Shown piece by piece: positions 15,973 to 24,374 of a stretch of 32,987 bases of DNA. The position numbers were made by a program, and so were the translations under genes. This DNA is from Bacteroidota bacterium (GTDB lineage: Bacteria; Bacteroidota; Bacteroidia; Flavobacteriales_C; GCA-002722245), in contig JAPLEZ010000029.1 in NCBI GenBank assembly GCA_026390935.1, positions 1 to 32,987 of the forward strand, in the 5' to 3' direction. The notes below the pieces were generated by a model that was given only the letters and a program-made list of their open reading frames with translations, was not told where the DNA came from and did not search any database. The first letter of the stretch is position 1, and every line of letters starts with the position of its first letter.

Positions 15973-18900
15973 TATTTAAGAGGTATAGTTTCAACTAGTT
16001 TTAGTCCTTCAAAATTAGGTATAAATATTTGAGGCAAACCACCTGCTCCAAATTGTGGATTAGCATACGTGGTGCCAAATGCTGCTGGTGTATCTCCCAC
16101 AACTGTATAGATTCCCACTTCCGTTCTAGGACCACGCACATCATGAGGTTTTACTTGTAAGCCTTCCCATATTTGCTTTGAATATTCTGATCTTTCCAAA
16201 CCACTCATTGTTGTATAAAATTCTGTTTGTCCTGGCACTCCACCCACAACATTTGTCCCGTCTTTTAATGTGATCTCTCTCCATGAATCAACGCCTGAGT
16301 ATGCGCCTTTGCCCTGCCAAGAGCTTGCCGTTTCTGCTGCACTAAACTCCGAACGACCAACATTTCCACCACTTGAATATGCTGCTTCTTCGGCATAACC
16401 ACGTTCCGCATAACCTGCTTCTGCAGAGAAGGACTCTCTTGCAAATCCAGATTCTGATGAAGATACTGCTCTTGTTCCATAACTTGCTACCGCCCCCATA
16501 TCTAATGCGCCTAAAGCAACATTAACAATAGCGCCTCTAACGTCACCTCTATCTGCCGCTCTAATGAAGCCAACTAATGGTCCGAAAACAGGTGTTAATG
16601 ATACTGCTGCATCCAATATATCTAAAAGCATTCCTCTTGAATTTTTTGTGTATCCTGTATTTCCTTCCAACCTGCGCATTTCATCACGAAAATTGCGAGC
16701 ATCTACCTGCTCCATTGACATTTTCATAACTTCCTGTCTTTGGGCATTTGGCCCAGCCGCCCCATCTAATATCATTTGCCTTCCTTCATAAAAATCGTGT
16801 TGTACCTGAGCGCGTGCAACATCATTCCTAAGTTTGATACCATAGCTAGGAGGTAATTGTTCATAGTAGTTTCCTGATGGATCCACATATTTCAATGGAT
16901 TATTCAGACAATAAGCATATCGATTATAATTCTGAGAAAAATCGGCACTTTGAACATAATTATCTGGACTTAACATTCTACCTATAATAGGATCATACAT
17001 CCTACCATTCATATTGATGAGCGTAAAGTCTGGTAAATGCTCATGTCCGGTGTAACCTCTGTACATCCACTTTGGCTGTGGAGTAGTGTAGCTACTCAAA
17101 TCATAAGTCCAGTTGCTGGGGTTCCTTCTCCTACCCCAAGGATCAAATGATTGTTTGTATTCTACGCCACTATTACTTGTCACAACAAGTGGACTTCCTA
17201 ATTGATCCTTACACAAATAATGAAATTGGCCAGTTCCGCCATTTTCAACAACATACATTGCAATTATTCCATCTGGTGAGTTGATATAGTTTACTTCTGT
17301 TGTATTACTTCCTTCTACTGTTTTTTCATATGAAGAAAGAAAAAATCGTGTAAAGGTGCTAGTGCCATTTTGCTTCATTTCAGTCTTTCGTCTTTGATTG
17401 TCAACTCCATAAGAAATGATTAATTCCGATTCAGTATTATTTTTACGAATACTTTTGGCTTTATTAAAAGAGGTATAATCAACATTTTCCTGCGACTGTG
17501 GAATTGCTGATGAAGTAAAATCAGTTGCAACAGGAGGGGTAATATTATCAATAGCGTTAATTTTTGTAGGATGATATTTATAATCCCCAACACCTGTTTT
17601 CTTTTCAATATTTCCGTTGGGTTGATAAACAACATCAATTTGCGGTTGTCCCACAATCTGTGAAAATTTCAAACGATTTTTATCGTAATCAAAATTCTCG
17701 ACAAGACCAAGCAGATTATCTTTCCTACTCATTAAATTACCTGTTTCAGGATTGATTGTCATTCCGATATCATACACACCAGCAGCATAAAATCGTTTAG
17801 GAATTCCATAAGGATCATACTCCTTCTTTGTGATTTTGCCATCACCCGTCGAATATTCCGTATACTGGCCATATTGATTCATTGAAGTGCGTTGCCAAAT
17901 TGTAGTCACCTCAGCGTTGTCTGTTAATTTAAATAACTCACCTTTATTGGTATAATGCTTTTTTACAGCAAAGCCACTTGGATAAATCATTTTAGTTTGC
18001 TGACCTATGGTGTTGAATTCAAATTTCGTTTCAAAAATATCACTGCCAATTGTTTCTTTTAATGAAATTAATCTGCCAAAATCTGCACTATAACTATATT
18101 CCTGCATCATCCCACCAACTCCTGTAATCTTTTTAATAGCGTTAAGTGCTTTGCCTGAAGTGTTGTATTCGAAAGCAGTAGTTCCTTCTGAAGTAGATTT
18201 ATTTGTAATTCTTCCCATTATGTCATACGCATAGGTAGTTACTTTACCATTATCTGATTGACTGATCAGCTGATCGTAAGCATTATAAATATAGACTATC
18301 GTTCCTGCGCTGTTGTCTATCGTTTGAGTCTTATTTCCATGGATGTCGTATTGCATACTTAACATCTCTATAGTTCCCAACGCTACTGATTTTAAATTCC
18401 CATTACTATAGTATTTATAAGAAAGCGTTCCATTATCATCTGTAACCGATTTGGTTTTACCTGTTGCATCAACCACCGAAACAACATTGCCATTCGGAGA
18501 ACTTACAGACGTAGTAATATTACCCGCAGCGAAAGTATAGCTGTAATTAGTTGGAGCTAAACCATCTTGTGTTATCTTTTGTATCCTATTATCATCATAA
18601 TATTCATAAGTTGTTTTAATTGCTGTTCCGGGGGTTAAATAGGGAGAAGTAGTGACATAAACATTTCCTTTATTATCGTAGAGAGTTGACGAATAAGTAA
18701 CTTGAAATCCATCTATCTTGTTTACTTTTTGTCGACCAAAAGAATCAAACCATGTTTGTACGGTTGGACTGCTAGCGGCAGCAGTAACCGAATAATAAGT
18801 TGTACTTACATTAGAAATATCCGAATTATTGCCCGCTTTCGGATCCCATCCTAAAGAATTCGTAACGACTACTCCTGTAGGTAATTTAGTAGATGCAATT

Positions 18901-21900
18901 CTATCAAAACCATCATAAGTATATTCTGTGGTTTGCCCAGTAATATCTTTACTTTTTATAACTCTTCCGAATACATCATAAGTAATTTCTTCTAATTGCT
19001 GTAAGGCATTGTATTTTCTTACAATGCGTCCTTTACTATCGTAGTCCAAAGACCTTGTAATTGAAGGAACACCTGCGGCTGAAATAGTAGAAGAGATAAC
19101 TCCTCCGAACGGATTTAAGCTATTGACAGTTGTCGTTAGTGCCTTAGCATCGTCAGGATCAGCGACGCTACTTAACATGTTTCCTTTATTGTCATAGGAA
19201 GAAAAAGAAACTTTTTTTACAATCGGAGTTTCTCCTTCAACAATTCGTGTATTAGTAACCTTTACACTGGTTGTATTGTAAGGAAGCCATGTACCAAACT
19301 GGCCGTAGGTAGTTTCGATGACGTCTGATTGCACATCAACTCCATTTAAACTCGTAGTATTTGATTTTTTTAGTACGTTACCATAGTTATCATATTGCTC
19401 GTTGTAAACTACATTATCCTTATGTGCGAGAAAATCATTTGTAACTGTTCTATCCAAAAGAAACTTATATCTTTTTGAGGATAAAGGAAGATACCTGGAA
19501 CACGAAAAAAAAGTATTAGAATTTGATAAAATTGAGTTATCTGAAAGCTTCTTCACGGATGTTAATGCTTGAGTGATCTGATACACGCCACCAATACTCT
19601 GATCTAAACTTATAGTAGTTTCTATTTTTCTATTTGACTCTGTATTTGTAATAGTCATCCCCATCATTCCCAAAAATCCCTTTCCCTGCTTATGCACTAT
19701 TGCGTCACGGTATTGATACGTGTTTACTAAAGTCCCCCCATTTCCATTTGGTTTTTTGTGAGATTGCACCAGTATCAATGGAGTGGTGAGAGTATTACAA
19801 GGAAAACCACAATTCAAAGTTTTGCTATAAACTACTGTATTAGTGGAAGGTACATAAGTAAATTCATCTATATTATTATAGCCGTCAGCCGCTCTAATTA
19901 GTAGTCTTGAATTATCTTCTTTATTCCATAATATCATGGATGTATTCGAAGAAGATGCCGTGAAAATCAAATCATCTAATTTGCTATCTCCGTTAAAATC
20001 TCCAGAGTATATCCCTGCGAGATTCAAAGATTGGCCTGTATTAACATCAACTGGCGCTTCAAATCCATTACCATTGCTATATCTAATTGATACGTGAGTT
20101 GCACCCCCAGCATTCGTGGAATAATATATAATATCTGCTTTTCCATCTCCATTGTAATCACCTATTTTTAATCCTCCAGCTGTGGTGCTAGGATCTCCAA
20201 TGTTTATTGAGCCACCTTCAAAACCATTTCCTTTTGAGTATGATACGTCCCATACCCCGGAACTTGATTTTGTCAATAAATCTGTTTTACCGTCTCCATT
20301 AAAATCTCCAAGATATGTGATATGAAATTCTTGCGTGGGATAACCCGATTGATACAATGTTGTTATACTTACAGATGTTTCACTGTTTCTGGTAAATTCA
20401 TAAACTGCTGTGGAATTGCCATCGGTAGACATAATATCATGTTTTCCATCTCCATCAAAATCTATAGTTCTAAATATGCCAGAAAGTAAAGTTGTACTGG
20501 TGAATACTAATTTTTCTTGTCGTACAGGATAATAAATTGTGTATTCCGTTTCATCCGTCATTTTCAAATATCCATTACTGCCGGTTGTCCAACCTCTAAA
20601 TGCTGTAAGGATATCTGATGCGCCGTCTCCATCGAAATCACCAATTTGTAAGTGTGTTTCGGTCAAATCAATGAAATAAGGATTGTGCATTGAATATTCT
20701 TGATAAGTAAATGAGCTTCCTTGTGAAGTATAAATCCTAATCTTATTTATTGATGTCTTCCCTGCATAGTCAATGAACTTACTTTTAATTAAAAAATCTT
20801 GCTTGCCATCTCCATTAAAATCAGAACTACTAAAAGCATTTAATGGCACAAAATTAATGCCCCCAGCCCAGGTCTGTAAATTATAATCGGAAGGAAAAGG
20901 CACTGTTGTCACATATGTAAATTCTCCTGTTATACTTCCTTTATATAATTTCAAATTATCAATATATGTATTAGATCCTGAAGTAACCACGCTACTCACT
21001 AGCACATCCGTTATACCATCTCCTGTGTAATCACCTGACATAAGCTCTCCATTCTGATTATTTAAAACAGATGGAAATTTCATGACCTGCGATTGCTGAT
21101 CTCCGTACTGAAATGCCGTTGAATTAAAACGACTACCATCAGTTCCAAACTCAATTACTTCAGAAAGAAAATTATAAATTCTCAATGCGTACTTAAATTG
21201 ATATTCCCGAAACAATACTCCTTCAGATAATATTTGAATCTTGTCTAAAATCAAATGGCTTTTAATTCCCTTTCCCGCGATATAAGTAGTATTATCATCT
21301 GCTCTTTCATCATATAAGAATTTCACTTTGTGTGATGGATTTAAATTTGCTGCATCATTGGAAGTATAGCTGATTTGCGATAAAACAATTTGACCTCCAA
21401 CATTACTGTAAGAATAATCGATGTAATTACCATTCAAATCAGAAATCCGCCGCAGATACCATATCAAAACTGTATTGTTATCTGAAGCATAAAATCTTGC
21501 CTGAGCATCTGCACCATATAAGAGCTTTCTTCCATCCTTCGTTTCAACAGTAAATGACTCTGGACCATTGCCTGAATTTCCTACTGAAATAATTTTAGAA
21601 AAACTTTCTGCCTCAGTGGCATATTGCGTATTCGGATTTCCATTGGTTCCAGATATAGCAATTAGTCTTGCTCCATCCATTACATAAGAATCCTTTTCAG
21701 AACTAAGAAGTATTCCTTCGGTTTTTCCATTATGATAGATCGTTTGTCCTGAACGGGTAATAGCCGACAAAACCGATAAATTCCATCCCATACCTAAAAT
21801 ACTATTGCCTGATTGACTACTGTAATTAATCGATATTGACGGTGTAGTACTTACAAATGCTGTAGGTAAAGAAAATGTGATGTTATAAGATGATCCTCCA

Positions 21901-22229
21901 TTTGCTGTGACTGAAGCATTTCCGGAAATTGAACCAACTGCGTAACTCTGGTTAATTTGTCGTTGCGACAAAGAAGTTGCTCCAGCGTAATCCTGATACA
22001 ATGTTCCTGTATTAGAAATATCTCCTGGCAATGTATAGTTGGTATATCCATGCATTTCATTTGTGCCAATGCCCTTGTAGCTATATCCATCTTTAAAATT
22101 CACTTCATCTCTCGCTACGTTATCTAACGTTCCTGATTGCGGGGTATTTAAATTAACAACTGTTTGCGCGTAGTCGACATGATATGCAAACATCATCGTT
22201 ACAAACAATATTTTTTTTATAGTATTCAT
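15972..22229 (-). CDS. SpvB/FG-GAP/RHS polymorphic toxin with a variable C-terminal tip
   Basis: A 2085-aa secreted protein. The signal peptide is residues 1-21 (ending DYAQ). A SpvB-like N-terminal region (about 60-380; FSLPTAFVSTTPSISINYSS) is followed by about seven FG-GAP/VCBS calcium-binding repeats between 400 and 750 (GDYTGDGITD, DFNGDGKQD, GDFDGDGASD, DFDGDGKHD, GDFNGDGKTD, GDYNGDGKAD, GDFNGDSKLD), a TcdB-like middle, then many YD/RHS repeats. The RHS core ends near 1786 with RYAYCLNNPLKYVDPSGN. After that come a hydrophobic pretoxin segment (about 1863-1913), a Ser/Gly/Ala-rich linker, and a roughly 100-residue tip containing EFYTTMSGLERSEYSK and YANPQFGAGGLPQIFIPNF. The tip looks like a toxin domain, possibly ADP-ribosyltransferase-like (inference). 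It has no T9SS tail of its own. The immunity gene is coupled to its stop codon. Confidence 0.9.
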   Translation of the reverse strand: MNTIKKILFVTMMFAYHVDYAQTVVNLNTPQSGTLDNVARDEVNFKDGYSYKGIGTNEMHGYTNYTLPGDISNTGTLYQDYAGATSLSQRQINQSYAVGSISGNASVTANGGSSYNITFSLPTAFVSTTPSISINYSSQSGNSILGMGWNLSVLSAITRSGQTIYHNGKTEGILLSSEKDSYVMDGARLIAISGTNGNPNTQYATEAESFSKIISVGNSGNGPESFTVETKDGRKLLYGADAQARFYASDNNTVLIWYLRRISDLNGNYIDYSYSNVGGQIVLSQISYTSNDAANLNPSHKVKFLYDERADDNTTYIAGKGIKSHLILDKIQILSEGVLFREYQFKYALRIYNFLSEVIEFGTDGSRFNSTAFQYGDQQSQVMKFPSVLNNQNGELMSGDYTGDGITDVLVSSVVTSGSNTYIDNLKLYKGSITGEFTYVTTVPFPSDYNLQTWAGGINFVPLNAFSSSDFNGDGKQDFLIKSKFIDYAGKTSINKIRIYTSQGSSFTYQEYSMHNPYFIDLTETHLQIGDFDGDGASDILTAFRGWTTGSNGYLKMTDETEYTIYYPVRQEKLVFTSTTLLSGIFRTIDFDGDGKHDIMSTDGNSTAVYEFTRNSETSVSITTLYQSGYPTQEFHITYLGDFNGDGKTDLLTKSSSGVWDVSYSKGNGFEGGSINIGDPSTTAGGLKIGDYNGDGKADIIYYSTNAGGATHVSIRYSNGNGFEAPVDVNTGQSLNLAGIYSGDFNGDSKLDDLIFTASSSNTSMILWNKEDNSRLLIRAADGYNNIDEFTYVPSTNTVVYSKTLNCGFPCNTLTTPLILVQSHKKPNGNGGTLVNTYQYRDAIVHKQGKGFLGMMGMTITNTESNRKIETTISLDQSIGGVYQITQALTSVKKLSDNSILSNSNTFFSCSRYLPLSSKRYKFLLDRTVTNDFLAHKDNVVYNEQYDNYGNVLKKSNTTSLNGVDVQSDVIETTYGQFGTWLPYNTTSVKVTNTRIVEGETPIVKKVSFSSYDNKGNMLSSVADPDDAKALTTTVNSLNPFGGVISSTISAAGVPSITRSLDYDSKGRIVRKYNALQQLEEITYDVFGRVIKSKDITGQTTEYTYDGFDRIASTKLPTGVVVTNSLGWDPKAGNNSDISNVSTTYYSVTAAASSPTVQTWFDSFGRQKVNKIDGFQVTYSSTLYDNKGNVYVTTSPYLTPGTAIKTTYEYYDDNRIQKITQDGLAPTNYSYTFAAGNITTSVSSPNGNVVSVVDATGKTKSVTDDNGTLSYKYYSNGNLKSVALGTIEMLSMQYDIHGNKTQTIDNSAGTIVYIYNAYDQLISQSDNGKVTTYAYDIMGRITNKSTSEGTTAFEYNTSGKALNAIKKITGVGGMMQEYSYSADFGRLISLKETIGSDIFETKFEFNTIGQQTKMIYPSGFAVKKHYTNKGELFKLTDNAEVTTIWQRTSMNQYGQYTEYSTGDGKITKKEYDPYGIPKRFYAAGVYDIGMTINPETGNLMSRKDNLLGLVENFDYDKNRLKFSQIVGQPQIDVVYQPNGNIEKKTGVGDYKYHPTKINAIDNITPPVATDFTSSAIPQSQENVDYTSFNKAKSIRKNNTESELIISYGVDNQRRKTEMKQNGTSTFTRFFLSSYEKTVEGSNTTEVNYINSPDGIIAMYVVENGGTGQFHYLCKDQLGSPLVVTSNSGVEYKQSFDPWGRRRNPSNWTYDLSSYTTPQPKWMYRGYTGHEHLPDFTLINMNGRMYDPIIGRMLSPDNYVQSADFSQNYNRYAYCLNNPLKYVDPSGNYYEQLPPSYGIKLRNDVARAQVQHDFYEGRQMILDGAAGPNAQRQEVMKMSMEQVDARNFRDEMRRLEGNTGYTKNSRGMLLDILDAAVSLTPVFGPLVGFIRAADRGDVRGAIVNVALGALDMGAVASYGTRAVSSSESGFARESFSAEAGYAERGYAEEAAYSSGGNVGRSEFSAAETASSWQGKGAYSGVDSWREITLKDGTNVVGGVPGQTEFYTTMSGLERSEYSKQIWEGLQVKPHDVRGPRTEVGIYTVVGDTPAAFGTTYANPQFGAGGLPQIFIPNFEGLKLVETIPLK

Positions 22230-22262
22230 CTTAAATATTTTGAAATAATCGTTAATGAAGTG

Positions 22263-22718
22263 CTACGATTTTTTTGTTATTAAATAACTTTGGGTATCGC
22301 CGTTCGAGGTTATTTTTACAAGATATTGTCCACTGCCTTCGTTCGATATATCTATAATCATTTGACTGCTAGTGAATTTCCCTTGTGAAATTTCTTTCCC
22401 TGAAATGTCAAATACCTGGTATGTGGCATTTTCAAAATTTTCAAGAGAAATATTCAGCAGTCCATATGTAGGATTTGGATAAACTAAAGCAACAATAGCT
22501 GTTTTAACTTCATCAATTTTTACCACGTCGGTAATCACAGAAGCACTAGCTGGATTTGATAGTTTCTTTTGAGGAGGCTGTTCAATTTTTCTTTGCACTC
22601 TATTTCCAGAAGCATCATAAGAGTATACAAAACTCACGTTTTGGGAGTAAGCTACAGAACTTAAACACAATGCCAACAAAACAAATGCGGGTTTCAAATT
22701 AAAAAACATGTTTTTCAT
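22263..22718 (-). CDS. Small secreted YD-motif protein with T9SS sorting tail, partner of the RHS toxin
   Basis: A 151-aa protein with a signal peptide (MKNMFFNLKPAFVLLALCLSSVAYSQ), then one RHS/YD-type motif directly after cleavage (VYSYDASGNRVQRK), a short linker, and a type A T9SS sorting domain (LVYPNPTYGLLNISLENFEN ... GQYLVKITSNGD). An alternative ATG at 22709 drops three residues. It sits 33 nt upstream of the RHS gene and 12 nt downstream of the tail-fibre-like gene, all on the minus strand. The RHS protein ends in a toxin rather than a sorting tail, so this protein could supply the T9SS signal in trans through its YD motif; this is a hypothesis. Confidence 0.78.
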   Translation of the reverse strand: MKNMFFNLKPAFVLLALCLSSVAYSQNVSFVYSYDASGNRVQRKIEQPPQKKLSNPASASVITDVVKIDEVKTAIVALVYPNPTYGLLNISLENFENATYQVFDISGKEISQGKFTSSQMIIDISNEGSGQYLVKITSNGDTQSYLITKKS

Positions 22719-22730
22719 TGTTTTGAATTT

Positions 22731-24200
22731 CTATTTATTTTGAATTTGAATTAACTCTGATTGCAATTGCTTGTTTTGCTCTTCCAATTCCTGTAGTCTT
22801 TTGTTGATAGCAATAAGGTATAGAGAAAGCTCTTCTATTTTTTCCATTTGCTTTACTTGCATTTCTCCAAGAGTTAATCCATTTTCTTTAACATCAGCTG
22901 CGGTGTTAATATTTGGCAAGTGTTTGTTTTCGGAGATGAATTTATCGAGTTCAGCCAAAGGCATTAACCTGTAATTTTTCTCGAATACATAGTCAGGGAA
23001 TGCTCCAGCCATAACTTTAATTTCATGAGCATAAACAATACCATCTCCGGCCACTTTAAATTTCACATCGGCTGTACCACTTGTCCTATCATCAAAGGTA
23101 AGAGCCATTTTTCCGTTTGCATCTTTATATACACTTAAAACACTATTTATCTTATCTGTAAAGTTGGGGAAATCTAAATAAACAAAGTCATTTCGATTTG
23201 TTGGTGATTCAAATGAAATATCTCCTTTATCGTTTGTATTAGTAGTTTTAATGGCCAGTGAAATTCCATTATCATTTGTAGACATTGTATTTACAACGAC
23301 CCTACCTTCGTTATTTACTGAGGTGGCACCACTCCCCCCCAACAGAATCTTATCATCTTTTAGACTTATATATGCAGCTTGTAATTTTGAAAGGTTTCTA
23401 ATCATAAAGTAATTATTAGCTACGGCTTTAAAATTTCTTCCAATAAAATATTTATCATTCCCTTCAAAATTAATCCCAAGATTGTATTGGTTGCCATACT
23501 GTCCCTCTATTGTACCCGTACTTGTTAATGTCATGAAAGGTTCAGCCCCTTTAATTTGCAAATCAGTTTTCGGAACATCAGCACCTGTTCCAATCCCTAC
23601 ATTACCTCCCGAATAGGAAATATTATTTCCGTTTTTTATCCAATCAGATGCAACACCAGCAGGAGCTTTCCATGTTGCATTCCCATTCGCATCACAAGTC
23701 AACACATAATTGTTTATTGCTCCATTTCCTTGCAATCTGAAAGTACCATTTACATGAAGTTTTGCAGTAGGTGCTGTTGTTCCCAACCCAAAATTCCCAT
23801 CGGCATCAAACATAAAAACTTGACCTATTTTATGATTCTGATATACCAATTGATCATTAGTGAAATTATATCTGAATGTAGCGTAATTCCTGTAGAAGGT
23901 TGGCACTCCATTGACATCGGGCTTGTAGGTGGAAAAATCTATCCCACCTAGATTCGCCCCATACAATTTTACCAGAGCATTATTACCTTCGAATACAGAA
24001 TTGTCGTCAGCATTAAACAAATTATCGGGACCTACATTTGATCCGGTCACTTGCAAATTCACGTACGGTGTTGAAGTACCGATACCAACGGCACCAGTAG
24101 TAGTGGTAGTAGGAATTGTTGTTGTTCCCCAAACATTTTGGGCATAGGAAGAAATATTTAATGCAACAATAAATGAGGCAGAAAAGAATAATTTTTTCAT
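22731..24200 (-). CDS. Secreted tail-fibre-like protein with C-terminal coiled coil
   Basis: A 489-aa protein with a signal peptide (MKKLFFSASFIVALNISSYAQ). It has repeated fibre motifs of the tail-fibre/S74-like type in Bacteroidota: VGIGTSTPYVNLQVTG (about residue 38), GLGTTAPTAKLHVNGTF (about 137), GIGTGADVPKTDLQIKG (about 200). The region after about 420 (YRLMPLAELDKFISENKHLP) precedes a long coiled coil (about 450-489; MEKIEELSLYLIAINKRLQE, then LEEQNKQLQSELIQIQ). There is no membrane anchor or T9SS tail. It is the first gene of the toxin operon, 12 nt before the YD/T9SS protein. A trimeric adhesion or delivery role beside the RHS protein is inferred. Confidence 0.75.
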   Translation of the reverse strand: MKKLFFSASFIVALNISSYAQNVWGTTTIPTTTTTGAVGIGTSTPYVNLQVTGSNVGPDNLFNADDNSVFEGNNALVKLYGANLGGIDFSTYKPDVNGVPTFYRNYATFRYNFTNDQLVYQNHKIGQVFMFDADGNFGLGTTAPTAKLHVNGTFRLQGNGAINNYVLTCDANGNATWKAPAGVASDWIKNGNNISYSGGNVGIGTGADVPKTDLQIKGAEPFMTLTSTGTIEGQYGNQYNLGINFEGNDKYFIGRNFKAVANNYFMIRNLSKLQAAYISLKDDKILLGGSGATSVNNEGRVVVNTMSTNDNGISLAIKTTNTNDKGDISFESPTNRNDFVYLDFPNFTDKINSVLSVYKDANGKMALTFDDRTSGTADVKFKVAGDGIVYAHEIKVMAGAFPDYVFEKNYRLMPLAELDKFISENKHLPNINTAADVKENGLTLGEMQVKQMEKIEELSLYLIAINKRLQELEEQNKQLQSELIQIQNK

Positions 24201-24246
24201 TGGATGAATTGTTAAGTTTAAAATTAGGCCCTTTAGGTAGGGATGG

Positions 24247-24254
24247 CAAATATA
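24247..24254 (-). promoter_or_regulatory. Candidate -7 box of the RHS toxin operon
   Basis: The plus-strand sequence CAAATATA reads TATATTTG on the minus strand, an exact TAnnTTTG match. It is 46 nt upstream of the tail-fibre-like gene's ATG at 24200, a normal leader length. No TTG-type -33 box is seen at the usual spacing. It lies inside the 174-bp gap after the HTCS gene, where a promoter for the toxin operon is expected. Confidence 0.45.
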
Positions 24255-24374
24255 AGTCTTTGCGTTGAATTGCGTAAAATATTTTCAAAATTTTTCAAAT
24301 CACCTTGTAAAACCAGCTATTTTACCGCATTAATGATCACAATGCAATGAAAGTCTAACTTGGAAATTTTTGAA

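Noticed and set aside
16265..16480. Alternative-frame 71-aa ORF in the RHS tip region, possibly a second toxin tip
   Set aside because: It sits inside the continuous RHS frame over the Ser/Gly-rich linker, whose repetitive codons open other frames; no stop or DPSGN-like junction indicates an orphan tip.
22263..22718. Small YD/T9SS protein as a pseudogene of an RHS gene
   Set aside because: It has an intact start, signal peptide and sorting domain and no frameshift, so it looks like a complete short gene, though a decay origin is not excluded.
23334..23340. Run of seven C (G on coding strand) in the tail-fibre-like gene as a phase-variable tract
   Set aside because: The run is short, the frame is intact, and it encodes ordinary LLGGSG residues; phase variation normally uses longer tracts.
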